From Chloroflexota bacterium (lineage in GTDB: Bacteria; Chloroflexota; Anaerolineae; Aggregatilineales; Phototrophicaceae): 64,000 bases of DNA. Shown one piece after another: positions 44,095-52,099 of this stretch. Position numbers and translations under genes: made by a program. The stretch lies in NCBI GenBank assembly GCA_013388745.1, contig JACAER010000006.1, positions 62,001-126,000 on the forward strand, in the 5' to 3' direction. Within the stretch, counting starts at the first letter, position 1. Every line of letters begins with the position of its first letter. Below the pieces are notes generated by a model, which made no database searches, was not told the DNA's origin, and was given only the letters and a program-made list of their open reading frames with translations.

Positions 44095-45195
44095 ATGCGC
44101 CGCTTATCGTGGGTCGAAATCGCGGGTTATGCGCTGCTGGTGCTGGCGGTCTTGGGCGTGCTGCTGCTGGTCATCGGCTTTTTCGAAAGCATTCCGCCAG
44201 CGCTGATCGGCACGCTGGCAATCGATTGGCGCGCGCTGTACGCCGGGCTGGCAGGCGGCCAACTGCGTTACGGCACGGGACTGCTGAATCCGCCCTGGGC
44301 GGCGTTGTTCGTGCTGCCGTTGGGCTGGCTGTCGCTGCCCGCGGGCTGGGGGGTGTTGGTTTTTGTGACGCTGCTGGTAGAAATCGTGAGCGTGCCGCGC
44401 GTGCCGCAGCGCTGGCGTTATTATGTGGCGATTCTGCTGCTGGTCACGTCCTTCCACAGCCTGCGCCATCTGGCGGACGGCAATTTTGAGGCGCTGACGA
44501 TCGCCGGCGTGTGCCTGACACTGTGGGGGCTGAAGCGTGCACAGACAGGCGGCGGCCTGGTCGCGCTGGTGATCGGTCTGCTGCTGACTTCGGCCAAGCC
44601 GCAAAGTGTGTTTCTGTTTTTGCTGGTCTTGGGCGTTTATATCCTCTGGCAGTGGCCCCCGCGCGACTGGCTGCGGCTGGCGGGCGGGCTGGCGCTGGTG
44701 ATCGTGCCCACCCTGCTGTGGAAGGGCAGCGAATGGCTGAACACGATGTTCGCCATTCGTGAGCGCGGTAGCCTGATGGATATCAACATTACGGCGGCGC
44801 TGACGCGGCTGGAACAACCGCTGCTGGCGGCTGTGTGCTGGCTGCTGCTGGCAGCCGTCACGCTGTGGCTGGTCTGGCGCGCGCGCCAGAATGCGCCGCT
44901 GCTCACGCGCGAGATGGCGGGAATGCTGGTCGCGGCGTCACTGCTCCTTGCGCCCTACAGCGCTGGCAACAGTTTGCTTTCTGTGCTGGCGATTGGCGTG
45001 ATTCCCCTGTTTCTGCGGCGCTGGCTGCCCGGTCTGGCGCTGATTCTGCTGCTGAACAGCGCGGCATTTTTTAACCGCCCGCAGGATGTGACGTTTTCGG
45101 CCACTTACACAACCCTTTTGCTGCTGACCTGCTGGGGTGTGCTGGCGTGGCAGACATGGCAGACGCACGCAGCCGCAAATAAAAGCGGGGCATAA
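44095..45195 (+). CDS. Polytopic membrane protein, GT-C (GT87/DUF2029-like) type
   Basis: A 366-residue protein with about nine or ten hydrophobic segments. The first loop holds the acidic motif IDWRALYAGLAG and GTGLLNPPWAALFVLPLGWLSLPAGWG. This is the arrangement of GT87-type mannosyltransferases, whose catalytic Asp lies in this loop. A glycosyltransferase role is therefore likely, but the family call is approximate. ATG at 44095 follows AGAGGA. It is convergent with the C39 peptidase gene. No polymer-synthesis partners are adjacent. Confidence 0.7.
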   Translation: MRRLSWVEIAGYALLVLAVLGVLLLVIGFFESIPPALIGTLAIDWRALYAGLAGGQLRYGTGLLNPPWAALFVLPLGWLSLPAGWGVLVFVTLLVEIVSVPRVPQRWRYYVAILLLVTSFHSLRHLADGNFEALTIAGVCLTLWGLKRAQTGGGLVALVIGLLLTSAKPQSVFLFLLVLGVYILWQWPPRDWLRLAGGLALVIVPTLLWKGSEWLNTMFAIRERGSLMDINITAALTRLEQPLLAAVCWLLLAAVTLWLVWRARQNAPLLTREMAGMLVAASLLLAPYSAGNSLLSVLAIGVIPLFLRRWLPGLALILLLNSAAFFNRPQDVTFSATYTTLLLLTCWGVLAWQTWQTHAAANKSGA

Positions 45196-45209
45196 TATGC
45201 CTGCCCCGC
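45176..45209 (-). terminator. Terminator of the C39 peptidase gene
   Basis: Reading minus strand, GCGGGGCA and TGCCCCGC form an 8-bp stem, followed by TTTTATTT. It overlaps the last codons of the convergent gene. Confidence 0.7.
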
Positions 45210-45240
45210 AGTTGAAGGTTGCTGCCGATTCGCTTTTCCC

Positions 45241-46302
45241 CTAGCCGCCGTTCATGCGCTGCTGCAAGGCATCGCGCGCTTCGATGGCCGGGAAGAAGTT
45301 GGGGTTAAAGTCGATGGCGGCGTTGTAGTTGCTCATCGCGCGTTCCAGTTCGCCCATCCCTTCACGTGCCTGCCCGGCATAGTAGTAGGTTTCTTCTACA
45401 TACTGCCCGCCGCCGTCATTCAGGTTGGCCTGCGCGATCGCGATCACATCAGTATAGCGCCCGACCGCCAGATAGGCTTCCAGCGCGCCGAACTGATACC
45501 AGAACATGCGCCACGGCAGCCCGACGCCTACGGTGCGCGCCTGATCGAAGGCCACCGCCCCCTCCTGATACATGCCAAGCGCGACAAAGTTGCTGCCCAT
45601 ATTGTGCCAGGCGAAGGCATTCGTCGGATCATCCAGCGCCATGCCGCGCGACTGCTCCAGCGCGTTGATCGCATTCTGGCGTTCGTCGGCGTCTGTGCCG
45701 AGCAGCGTCAGCAGCAGGCTTTCGCGCTCAGCCTGGTACAGCACGATGTAGGTGCGGTTAAAGTGCGTCCAGAATTCTTCGACATGCGCATAAGTATACG
45801 GGTAGTTCTGGCCGTCGAAGCTGTCATAGGTGGTGATGGTTTCTGTCGCATCGTCGTAGCCGACGATCAGCAGGTAATGCCCCATCCAGCCCTGATCGTC
45901 TTCGACCGGGTCATAGCCCGATTCGATCAGAATCGGAAATTCGTTGACCAGCATCGTGCGGATAGTGTCGAGCGTGCCGCCGACGCGCAGCAGCGCACCG
46001 ACGCCGCTGACATAGGTGTTAACGTAATCGACCATCTGCCACGGGCTGACATTTTTGTCTTCGTAGTTGGGCTTCAGATAATCCGCCGCGAGCTGCTGGT
46101 CGGCGGGCCAGCCGAAATAGGTCAACCCCATGGTCAGTGTAGCCGGGCCACAGTTGTTCCAGGTTTGGGGGATATAGGTGAAGCCATAGAGCGTGAAGGC
46201 TTCCGGCAGCGGCTGCGGTTCTTCATCCTGTGCGTGAGCCAGTTGCAGCGTGAACAGCAGCGTTAAGATGAAAATGAACAAACGAGCGCCTGTGCGTGAC
46301 AT
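45241..46302 (-). CDS. Secreted C39-family cysteine peptidase with TPR repeats
   Basis: A 353-residue exported protein. Residues 1-24 form a signal peptide (FIFILTLLFTLQLAHA). Residues 38-165 are the peptidase_C39-like domain, with Cys51 in WNNCGPATL, His142 in GHYLLIVGYD and Asp160. About 175-345 form TPR-like helices (NAFAWHNMGSNFVALGMYQEGAVAFDQAR; ETYYYAGQAREGMGELERAMSNYNAAIDFNP). The repeats may bind a partner or substrate. Unlike bacteriocin-exporter C39 domains it has no ABC transporter. ATG at 46302 is supported by GAGG and by the signal peptide; the longer frame to 46512 is not. It is divergent from the receptor kinase gene. Confidence 0.83.
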   Translation of the reverse strand: MSRTGARLFIFILTLLFTLQLAHAQDEEPQPLPEAFTLYGFTYIPQTWNNCGPATLTMGLTYFGWPADQQLAADYLKPNYEDKNVSPWQMVDYVNTYVSGVGALLRVGGTLDTIRTMLVNEFPILIESGYDPVEDDQGWMGHYLLIVGYDDATETITTYDSFDGQNYPYTYAHVEEFWTHFNRTYIVLYQAERESLLLTLLGTDADERQNAINALEQSRGMALDDPTNAFAWHNMGSNFVALGMYQEGAVAFDQARTVGVGLPWRMFWYQFGALEAYLAVGRYTDVIAIAQANLNDGGGQYVEETYYYAGQAREGMGELERAMSNYNAAIDFNPNFFPAIEARDALQQRMNGG

Positions 46303-46464
46303 CGTGGCTACCTCTAAAATCGCCGTTGGTGTTTCATTGTTTAGCATTATATATCGCCGCGCGTCACTTTTCCTCGATGACTGCTGCGCCACTACCTTAC
46401 GATTGCCCACCGTTCTGTTGGCGCTATCTGGTAATCTTCGAGCGATTTTCTGGCGCACATTCGT

Positions 46465-46470
46465 TATAAT
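46465..46470 (+). promoter_or_regulatory. Putative -10 box of the receptor kinase operon
   Basis: TATAAT 42 bases before the kinase ATG at 46512. The -35 region is poor. Confidence 0.45.
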
Positions 46471-46511
46471 AGATGCGCCGGGGCAAAAACGCCGAGCAAA
46501 GGACAGCAGCA

Positions 46512-48578
46512 ATGCAGGGTGACGAATTTATCGGCAAAGTAGTGCGCGATTTTGTCGTGCAGGAGCGCATCGGGCGCGGCGGCATGGCCACTGTCTACCG
46601 CGCCTTTCAGCCAGTGGTGAATCGCGACGTGGCGTTGAAAGTGATGCGCCTGGACAAAGAAGGTGAAATCGAAGACTTCCGCCGCCGTTTTGCTCACGAG
46701 GCCAAGCTGATCGCCGCGCTGGAACATATTCACATTCTGCCGATTTACGACTACGGCCTGTATAACGCCAACGCCTATATCGCCATGCGCCTGCTGCGCG
46801 GTGGCACCCTCACCGACCTGCTGCGCGACGGGCCGCTGCCTATCAACCGCGCCGCCGATCTGTTCACACAGGTGGCGCGCGGGCTGGCCTATGCCCACAG
46901 CAAAGGCGTCATCCACCGCGACCTTAAGCCGAGCAACATTCTCTTGGACGACGCGGGCAACGCTTATCTGACAGATTTCGGGCTGGCAAAGCTGATCGAA
47001 AGCGAATCGCAGATCACCAAATCGGGCAATGTGGTCGGCACGCCGGCTTATATGGCGCCGGAACAGCTTCGCGGCGATCCGCTCGATCACCGCTCCGATA
47101 TTTACAGTCTGGGGATTATCCTGTACCAGATGGTGACAGGTCGGCCACCGTTTGAAGCCCCCAGCGGCGAGGTGATTTCGATCATCTATAAGCATCTTGA
47201 AGAAACGCCCAAGCCGCCCAGCGAAATCAACCCCGACGTGCCACCGCAGATCGAAGAAATCATCCTCAAGGCGCTGCAAAAAAAGCCGGAAGACCGCTAT
47301 CAAAGCGTTAACGACATGATCGACACGCTGAATCTGGCGCTCGGACGCCTGAGCACCATCGAACAAACCACCGCGCGCCAACTGCAAAACGCGCTGCGCA
47401 AACGCGAACAGCGGCAGCGAAAAATGCTGACGCGCGCCGGTATAGTGGTCGGCCTGGTCGCGCTGCTGGCGCTGATCGGGGGCATTTTCCTGCTGACCAG
47501 CGGCGCGCTGCAAATGCAGGCGGCCACCCACACCGCCGCCGCCATCGAGGCGCTGCGCCCGAACGTACTCGAAGGCGAGCAGGGACAGGTGGAAGACAAT
47601 GTGCCGAACCAAGCGGAGGTGACGCTGGCGCGCGAACGGTTGGGCGAAAGCTTCATCGCCTATATCACCTGCACCCTGGATACCGCCTATCACGCCGGGC
47701 AAATGCGCGAAGTCACCAGCTTTTTGACAGAATATGGCCTGAATTATCAGGTATACGACGGCGATACCGACTCGTATTTACAGGTCACGCTGGTCGATCA
47801 GGCCATCGCCGATGGCGCATCTGCCATTATTCTGTGCCCGCTGGATACAACGCTGCTGGCCGACAGTCTGGCAACAGTGGAACAGCGCGGCATTCCGTTG
47901 GTGCAGTTTATCGGCGCGCAGCCCAGCTACGGCGGCGTGCTGCTGGCCGGCGATGATTATGTGATGGGCGTGCGCGCCGGGCGTCTGGCCGGGCAGATTA
48001 TCGCCGCCGAAATGAACGGCCAGGCGAACGTGATTATCCTCGATTACCCCGATCTGCCGCAGATCGTACAGCGCGCCAATGGCCTGCAAGACGGCCTCTT
48101 GAGCTACGCGCCCGACGCTAATATCATCGGACGTTATATCGGCGCGACGCCAGAACTGGGGCGCGCATCGGTGAGCGCTTTAATCACCGATGGCGTCGAA
48201 TTTGACGTGATTTTGAGCATCAACGACGCGGGCGCGTTCGGCGCAACCGAAGCCATGAGCGCGGCGGGCATTGACCCGGCGGACGTGATTATCGTCAGTG
48301 TGGATGCCGAACCGCGCGCGCAGGAATACATGCGCGCGGGCTTCTACTTCCGCGGCTCCGTAGAAGTCAACCGCACCGAATTTTCGCACGCTGCTGTCTA
48401 CGCCGTCGTAAAACTGCTGACAGGTAATCCGATCCCCGAAACGCTGCTCGTCCCGCCCGGCGAAGTCATAACGCGCGATTCGCTGGCCAACGCCGATGCT
48501 ACCGCCACCGCGCAGAGCGCAGCGCCCGCCGCCACGCCCAACAGCACTGCGGACGCCAGCGCCACGCCCAATCCGTGA
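46512..48578 (+). CDS. Transmembrane Ser/Thr kinase with extracytoplasmic RbsB-like sugar-binding sensor
   Basis: A 688-residue receptor kinase. Residues 1-280 are a Hanks-type PknB-like kinase with all key residues: GRGGMATV loop (21-28), Lys43, HRDLKPSN (135-142), DFG (155-157) and APE (182-184). After a basic juxtamembrane stretch (about 285-308) comes one membrane helix (309-330). Outside the cell, residues about 380-660 form a periplasmic-binding fold of the ribose/sugar type (Peripla_BP_4): QAIADGASAIILCPLDTTLLAD, GDDYVMGVRAGRLAG, ILSINDAGAFGATEAM, IIVSVDAEPRA. Ligand binding would presumably regulate the kinase. Start at 46512 follows AAAGGACAG. The stop overlaps the next gene by four bases (GTGA). 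Confidence 0.92.
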   Translation: MQGDEFIGKVVRDFVVQERIGRGGMATVYRAFQPVVNRDVALKVMRLDKEGEIEDFRRRFAHEAKLIAALEHIHILPIYDYGLYNANAYIAMRLLRGGTLTDLLRDGPLPINRAADLFTQVARGLAYAHSKGVIHRDLKPSNILLDDAGNAYLTDFGLAKLIESESQITKSGNVVGTPAYMAPEQLRGDPLDHRSDIYSLGIILYQMVTGRPPFEAPSGEVISIIYKHLEETPKPPSEINPDVPPQIEEIILKALQKKPEDRYQSVNDMIDTLNLALGRLSTIEQTTARQLQNALRKREQRQRKMLTRAGIVVGLVALLALIGGIFLLTSGALQMQAATHTAAAIEALRPNVLEGEQGQVEDNVPNQAEVTLARERLGESFIAYITCTLDTAYHAGQMREVTSFLTEYGLNYQVYDGDTDSYLQVTLVDQAIADGASAIILCPLDTTLLADSLATVEQRGIPLVQFIGAQPSYGGVLLAGDDYVMGVRAGRLAGQIIAAEMNGQANVIILDYPDLPQIVQRANGLQDGLLSYAPDANIIGRYIGATPELGRASVSALITDGVEFDVILSINDAGAFGATEAMSAAGIDPADVIIVSVDAEPRAQEYMRAGFYFRGSVEVNRTEFSHAAVYAVVKLLTGNPIPETLLVPPGEVITRDSLANADATATAQSAAPAATPNSTADASATPNP

Positions 48579-49597
48579 GAGTGAGAGAAAAGGCGCTTTT
48601 GGAAGAACGCTCGTATACGGCTTTTGCCACTCCCTATTTGCTGCGCGCGCTGCTGGCAGCCAACGGCTGGGGACTCGTGATTGTGCTGCTGGTCATCTGG
48701 CTGGGACATGCCAAACCGCCGCCGCGCGAAATGCTGTACATGTCCGACCGTGACGGCGATTGGGATATTTACAGCCTCGACGCCGATCTGGGGCTGAGCC
48801 TGCGGCTGACCTATGACCCGCTGTTCAATTTTCCCAATACGCTGATTTTTAACCGCTACCCTGCCTGGTCGCCGGATGGCAGTCTGATCGCCTTTCACGC
48901 CAATCCCTTAGGCAATTATGACCTGTATATCATGAACGCCGACGGCACGAATCTGCACCAGTTGACCGATTCTCCCGCTGACGACGCCATGGCGTCGTGG
49001 TCGCCAGACGGCACACGCCTCGTGTTTCATTCACAGCGCACCGGCAATTGGGATATCTGGACGCTGAACGTGCAAACAGGCGCGCAGCAGCAGGTGACTT
49101 TTTACGCCGGCGACGATAATTTCCCCGTGTGGTCGCCGGATGGCCGCAGCCTGCTGTTCGTCTCAGATCGCAGGGGAACACAGGAGATTTATGTGCGCAG
49201 CGCGCTGACCGACGCCCCACCCGAAGCGCTGAACGGTTACAGTTTGCGCCAACTGACGAACAACAACCGCGATGAATGGACTCCTGTGTGGTCGCCGGAT
49301 GGGCGCTACATCGCCTACAGCGCCGAAGAACCCAGCGGGCAAGAAATCTTCGTGATGCACGCCGATGGCAGCAATACGCGCCGCCTGTACAGCACGATCA
49401 GCGAAGAATGGAATCCGGCGTGGCTGATGACGCCTGATGGGCTCGCGCTGACCTTTGTTTCGACGCTGGACGGCACAGTGCAGATTTATCTGCTGGATTT
49501 TGACGATTTTGATCGCGGTTACGGCCCCGCCAACCGCATCACCGTCCCGCGCGATCCCGACGCCGAGCAGTGGGCGCCCGATTGGCGCCCGCGCTGA
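48575..49597 (+). CDS. Membrane-anchored TolB-like beta-propeller (PD40 repeats)
   Basis: A 340-residue protein. Residues 25-45 are a membrane anchor (LLAANGWGLVIVLLVIWLG). Then follow about six WD40-like PD40 repeats, recognised by repeated P-x-WSPDGxxIxFxS (PAWSPDGSLIAFHAN, ASWSPDGTRLVFHSQ, PVWSPDGRSLLFVSD, PVWSPDGRYIAYSAE). The propeller would sit outside the cell and probably binds a ligand or partner. Its GTG start overlaps the TGA stop of the receptor kinase (GTGA), so the two are translationally coupled; a shared sensor complex is likely. It could also bind peptides or glycans; nothing in the sequence decides. Confidence 0.87.
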   Translation: MRVREKALLEERSYTAFATPYLLRALLAANGWGLVIVLLVIWLGHAKPPPREMLYMSDRDGDWDIYSLDADLGLSLRLTYDPLFNFPNTLIFNRYPAWSPDGSLIAFHANPLGNYDLYIMNADGTNLHQLTDSPADDAMASWSPDGTRLVFHSQRTGNWDIWTLNVQTGAQQQVTFYAGDDNFPVWSPDGRSLLFVSDRRGTQEIYVRSALTDAPPEALNGYSLRQLTNNNRDEWTPVWSPDGRYIAYSAEEPSGQEIFVMHADGSNTRRLYSTISEEWNPAWLMTPDGLALTFVSTLDGTVQIYLLDFDDFDRGYGPANRITVPRDPDAEQWAPDWRPR

Positions 49598-49637
49598 ACG
49601 TCGGGCGCGAATTTTTATGCGTTTTTGCGATTATGGT

Positions 49638-49643
49638 TATAAT
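49638..49643 (+). promoter_or_regulatory. Putative -10 box before the selenoprotein gene
   Basis: TATAAT about 42 bases before the start codon at 49685; the -35 region is weak (TTTATG, 18-base spacer). Confidence 0.45.
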
Positions 49644-49684
49644 GGTGTGCCGTTGGTTCTGCGGTTCAAGGGGGAGCATGGGAT

Positions 49685-49969
49685 ATGCAAATCGGATTGA
49701 TCGACATCACGGTCGAATACTGCGCGGTTTGAAACTATCAACCGCGCGCTGTCAGTTTGACAGCCGAAGTTCTGGGTGATCGGGAAATCGAAGCCTTTGT
49801 GCGCACCTGGCAGATGATTCCAGCCTCCGGTGGCAAGTTCGAGGTCACGGTCAACGGCGAGGTGTTGTTCAGCAAAAAAGCGCTGGGACGGCACGCCAAA
49901 CCGGGCGAAATCAAAACGGCTATCAACAAAAAATTGCAGGGCTTACGCCAGCAGCTCAAGGTCGATTAG
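49685..49969 (+). CDS. SelW/Rdx-family selenoprotein (Sec encoded by UGA at 49730-49732)
   Basis: A single frame from the ATG at 49685 (GGGGGAG nine bases upstream) to TAG at 49967 gives 94 residues, interrupted only by an in-frame TGA. Reading it as Sec gives EYCAVUNYQPRA, the CxxU redox motif of the Rdx (SelW/SelT/SelH) family; homologues have CxxC and the following NYxPRA. Downstream, MIPASGGKFEVTVNGEVLFSKKALGRH is the family's beta-strand core. Sec would be residue 16. A hairpin just after the UGA fits a bacterial SECIS. The protein is probably a small thioredoxin-fold redox factor. Standard ORF calling would report only a 70-residue fragment beginning after the UGA. SelA/B/C/D must be encoded elsewhere. 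Nearest neighbours are the TolB-like gene before and an amino-acid binding protein after. Confidence 0.85.
49730..49764 (+). promoter_or_regulatory. Bacterial SECIS element: Sec UGA and downstream hairpin
   Basis: UGA at 49730-49732. Then GCTGTCA (49748-49754) and TGACAGC (49758-49764) form a perfect 7-bp stem with loop GTT. The loop begins 22 bases after the UGA and its first base is G followed by T. This agrees with the bSECIS rule of an apical loop 16-37 bases downstream with a conserved G (G23-U24 in E. coli fdhF). Confidence 0.75.
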
Positions 49970-49981
49970 CGAGGGAACGCC

Positions 49982-51100
49982 ATGCCCAAACAAGGCGCTG
50001 AACAGGATGACGCTGCGCAGACTACCAGGGGCTTAGTCCCCCTGCTCAGAACACCCGCCAGGCTCATGGCGGGACTGCTGCTGTTCGCGCTGCTCGTGGG
50101 CGTGGCCTTCGTCTTTGCGCAGCAGGCCGGGCGCACACCGCAGCAGCTGGGGCCGATCACGCGCGCTGTGCTGGAACGCGGCTATCTGATCTGCGGCGTG
50201 ACCGACGATTTGCCGGGTTTCGGCGCGCTGACCGACGCCGGCGAATTTGCGGGCTTCGACATCGATTTCTGCCGCGCGGTAGCCGCCGCCATGCTGGGCG
50301 ACTCTGCGGCTGTGGAATTTGTCGTGCTTATCCCGGAGGAGCGCGCGGCGGCGCTGAGCGAAGGCCGCATCGACATGCTCTCGCGCAATACAACCTGGAC
50401 GTATACGCGCGACGCCGGCGCCGAGTGGGACGCGATTTTCGGCCCGACAACTTTTTACGACGGGCAGGGCATTATGGTGCTGATGGCCAGCGGCATCCGT
50501 TCGCTGCGCGATCTGGCGGCGCGTGTGCTGTGTACCGCGCGCGGCACGACCACCATCGAAAACATGCTGGATGTGATGGAAGAACGCGCCATGCCGCCCG
50601 AAATTATCGAGTTTGATGAGGTGAGCCAGGCCTTTGCGGCGCTGCTCGACGGCCAGTGTGACGCTTTCACGACGGACCGCAGCGGGTTGGAAGCCTACCG
50701 CGCCACGGCTCCTGATCCAGGCCAACTGGTCATTCTGGATACGATTCTTAGCAAAGAGCCGCTTGGCCCGCTCTCGCCGCAATCTGATCCGCAGTTCGCC
50801 GATATTGTGCGCTGGACGGTTTACGGCATGATTCAGGCCGAAGAAACCGGCATCACCAGCCAGAACATCGACGCCTTTATGAATAGCCCGCGCCGTTCGA
50901 TTCAACGACTGCTGGGGCTGAACGATACACCCTCCGGTGTGTATATGGGCATTCCTAACGACTTTATGGTGCAGGTGATTCGCCAGGTGGGCAATTACGG
51001 CGAAGTCTTCGAGCGTCATCTGACGCCGCTGGGCTTGCAGCGCGGACTCAACGATTTGTGGATTAACGGCGGGCTGCTGTACGCGCCTCCCTTCCGTTAG
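49982..51100 (+). CDS. Amino-acid ABC transporter, periplasmic-binding protein (AapJ-like)
   Basis: A 372-residue protein of solute-binding family 3. It starts with a cytoplasmic-looking stretch of about 28 residues, then a hydrophobic anchor (about 29-46, [18 protein letters not shown]), so it is membrane-tethered. The mature part has [45 protein letters not shown] and [13 protein letters not shown], the pattern of general L-amino acid binding proteins (AapJ/BztA). ATG at 49982 follows GAGGG. The ATPase gene is 25 bases downstream. No permease genes (AapQ/AapM) lie between or next to them, so the pair is incomplete here. Confidence 0.88.
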   Translation: MPKQGAEQDDAAQTTRGLVPLLRTPARLMAGLLLFALLVGVAFVFAQQAGRTPQQLGPITRAVLERGYLICGVTDDLPGFGALTDAGEFAGFDIDFCRAVAAAMLGDSAAVEFVVLIPEERAAALSEGRIDMLSRNTTWTYTRDAGAEWDAIFGPTTFYDGQGIMVLMASGIRSLRDLAARVLCTARGTTTIENMLDVMEERAMPPEIIEFDEVSQAFAALLDGQCDAFTTDRSGLEAYRATAPDPGQLVILDTILSKEPLGPLSPQSDPQFADIVRWTVYGMIQAEETGITSQNIDAFMNSPRRSIQRLLGLNDTPSGVYMGIPNDFMVQVIRQVGNYGEVFERHLTPLGLQRGLNDLWINGGLLYAPPFR

Positions 51101-51125
51101 CAATCATTTTTACAGGAGCAGGCTC

Positions 51126-51887
51126 ATGCCAGATGCAGAGATAAAACGCGAAGAACCGATTATTATTTGCCGCAGCGTCAACAAATGGTTCGGCGATTTT
51201 CAGGTGCTGCGCGACATTTCGGTAGAAGTGCAGCCGCGCGAGGTGCTGGTGATTATCGGCCCGTCGGGGTCGGGCAAATCGACGTTTATACGCTGTATCA
51301 ACCGCCTGGAAGAACATCAGGAAGGCGAAATCGTCGTCGATGGCATTCGCATGGGCAACAATGTGCGCAATATCGCCGCCATTCGCCAGGAAATCGGCAT
51401 GGTCTTCCAGCAGTTTAATCTCTTTCCGCATCTGACCGTGCTGCAAAATATCGCGCTGGCGCCCATGCAGGTGCGGCGCTGGTCGCGTGAGAAGGCCGAA
51501 GCCAAAGCCATGGAACTGCTTCAGCGCGTCGGCATCCCGGAGCAGGCGCAGAAGTATCCCGGACAGCTTTCCGGCGGGCAGCAGCAGCGTGTGGCGATCG
51601 CGCGCGCGCTGGCGATGGAGCCGAAAATCATGTTGTTCGATGAGCCAACCTCCGCCCTCGACCCGGAAATGATTAAAGAAGTGCTGGACGTGATGAAAGA
51701 GCTGGCGCTATCCGGCATGACCATGCTGTGTGTGACGCACGAAATGGGCTTCGCGCGCGAAGTGGCCGACCGTATTCTGTTTTTCGATCAGGGGCGCATC
51801 GTGGAAGAAGGCACGCCCGAACACTTCTTCGAAACTGACGCGGTACATCACCCGCGCACACAGTTGTTCCTTTCGCAAATTTTGTAG
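51126..51887 (+). CDS. Polar amino-acid ABC transporter ATPase (GlnQ/AapP-like)
   Basis: A 253-residue ABC ATPase. Motifs: Walker [11 protein letters not shown]-loop [14 protein letters not shown], signature [15 protein letters not shown], Walker [14 protein letters not shown] and switch His in [15 protein letters not shown]. The FQQFNLFPH loop and length identify the polar amino-acid subfamily. It provides energy for uptake with the binding protein at 49982, 25 bases upstream (RBS CAGGAG). The permeases must be elsewhere. A decayed membrane-protein gene follows on the other strand. Confidence 0.93.
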   Translation: MPDAEIKREEPIIICRSVNKWFGDFQVLRDISVEVQPREVLVIIGPSGSGKSTFIRCINRLEEHQEGEIVVDGIRMGNNVRNIAAIRQEIGMVFQQFNLFPHLTVLQNIALAPMQVRRWSREKAEAKAMELLQRVGIPEQAQKYPGQLSGGQQQRVAIARALAMEPKIMLFDEPTSALDPEMIKEVLDVMKELALSGMTMLCVTHEMGFAREVADRILFFDQGRIVEEGTPEHFFETDAVHHPRTQLFLSQIL

Positions 51888-52064
51888 CGCGCCAAGCAGG
51901 TCAGGCAGAGCGAGCACAACGAACACCGTGAATCCCGGCGTGATGAGCGCCAGCACGATCAGGCCAACCCCGAACGCCGTGCGACCGAGTACGGCCATGC
52001 GGAAGAAGGCCAGCATCTCGCTGCGGGCGGCATAGACATAATAGAAGCCGATTTTTCGGGCAGC
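51888..52064 (-). pseudogene. Remnant of a small membrane protein gene
   Basis: In one minus-strand frame this reads IGFYYVYAARSEMLAFFRMAV-LGR and then TAFGVGLIVLALITPG, ending [10 protein letters not shown]. This resembles the C-terminal part of a family of short membrane proteins of unknown function. It has no start, an in-frame stop at 52065-52067 upstream, and its 3' end runs into the ATPase gene on the opposite strand, so it is probably decayed. Confidence 0.45.
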
Positions 52065-52099
52065 CTATGCCGCTGCTCCGACACTCGTCTTCTCACCCC

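Noticed and set aside
51708-52016. Minus-strand ORF continuing antisense into the amino-acid ATPase gene
   Set aside because: Only the part outside the ATPase resembles a protein; treated as a decayed fragment and not a full gene.
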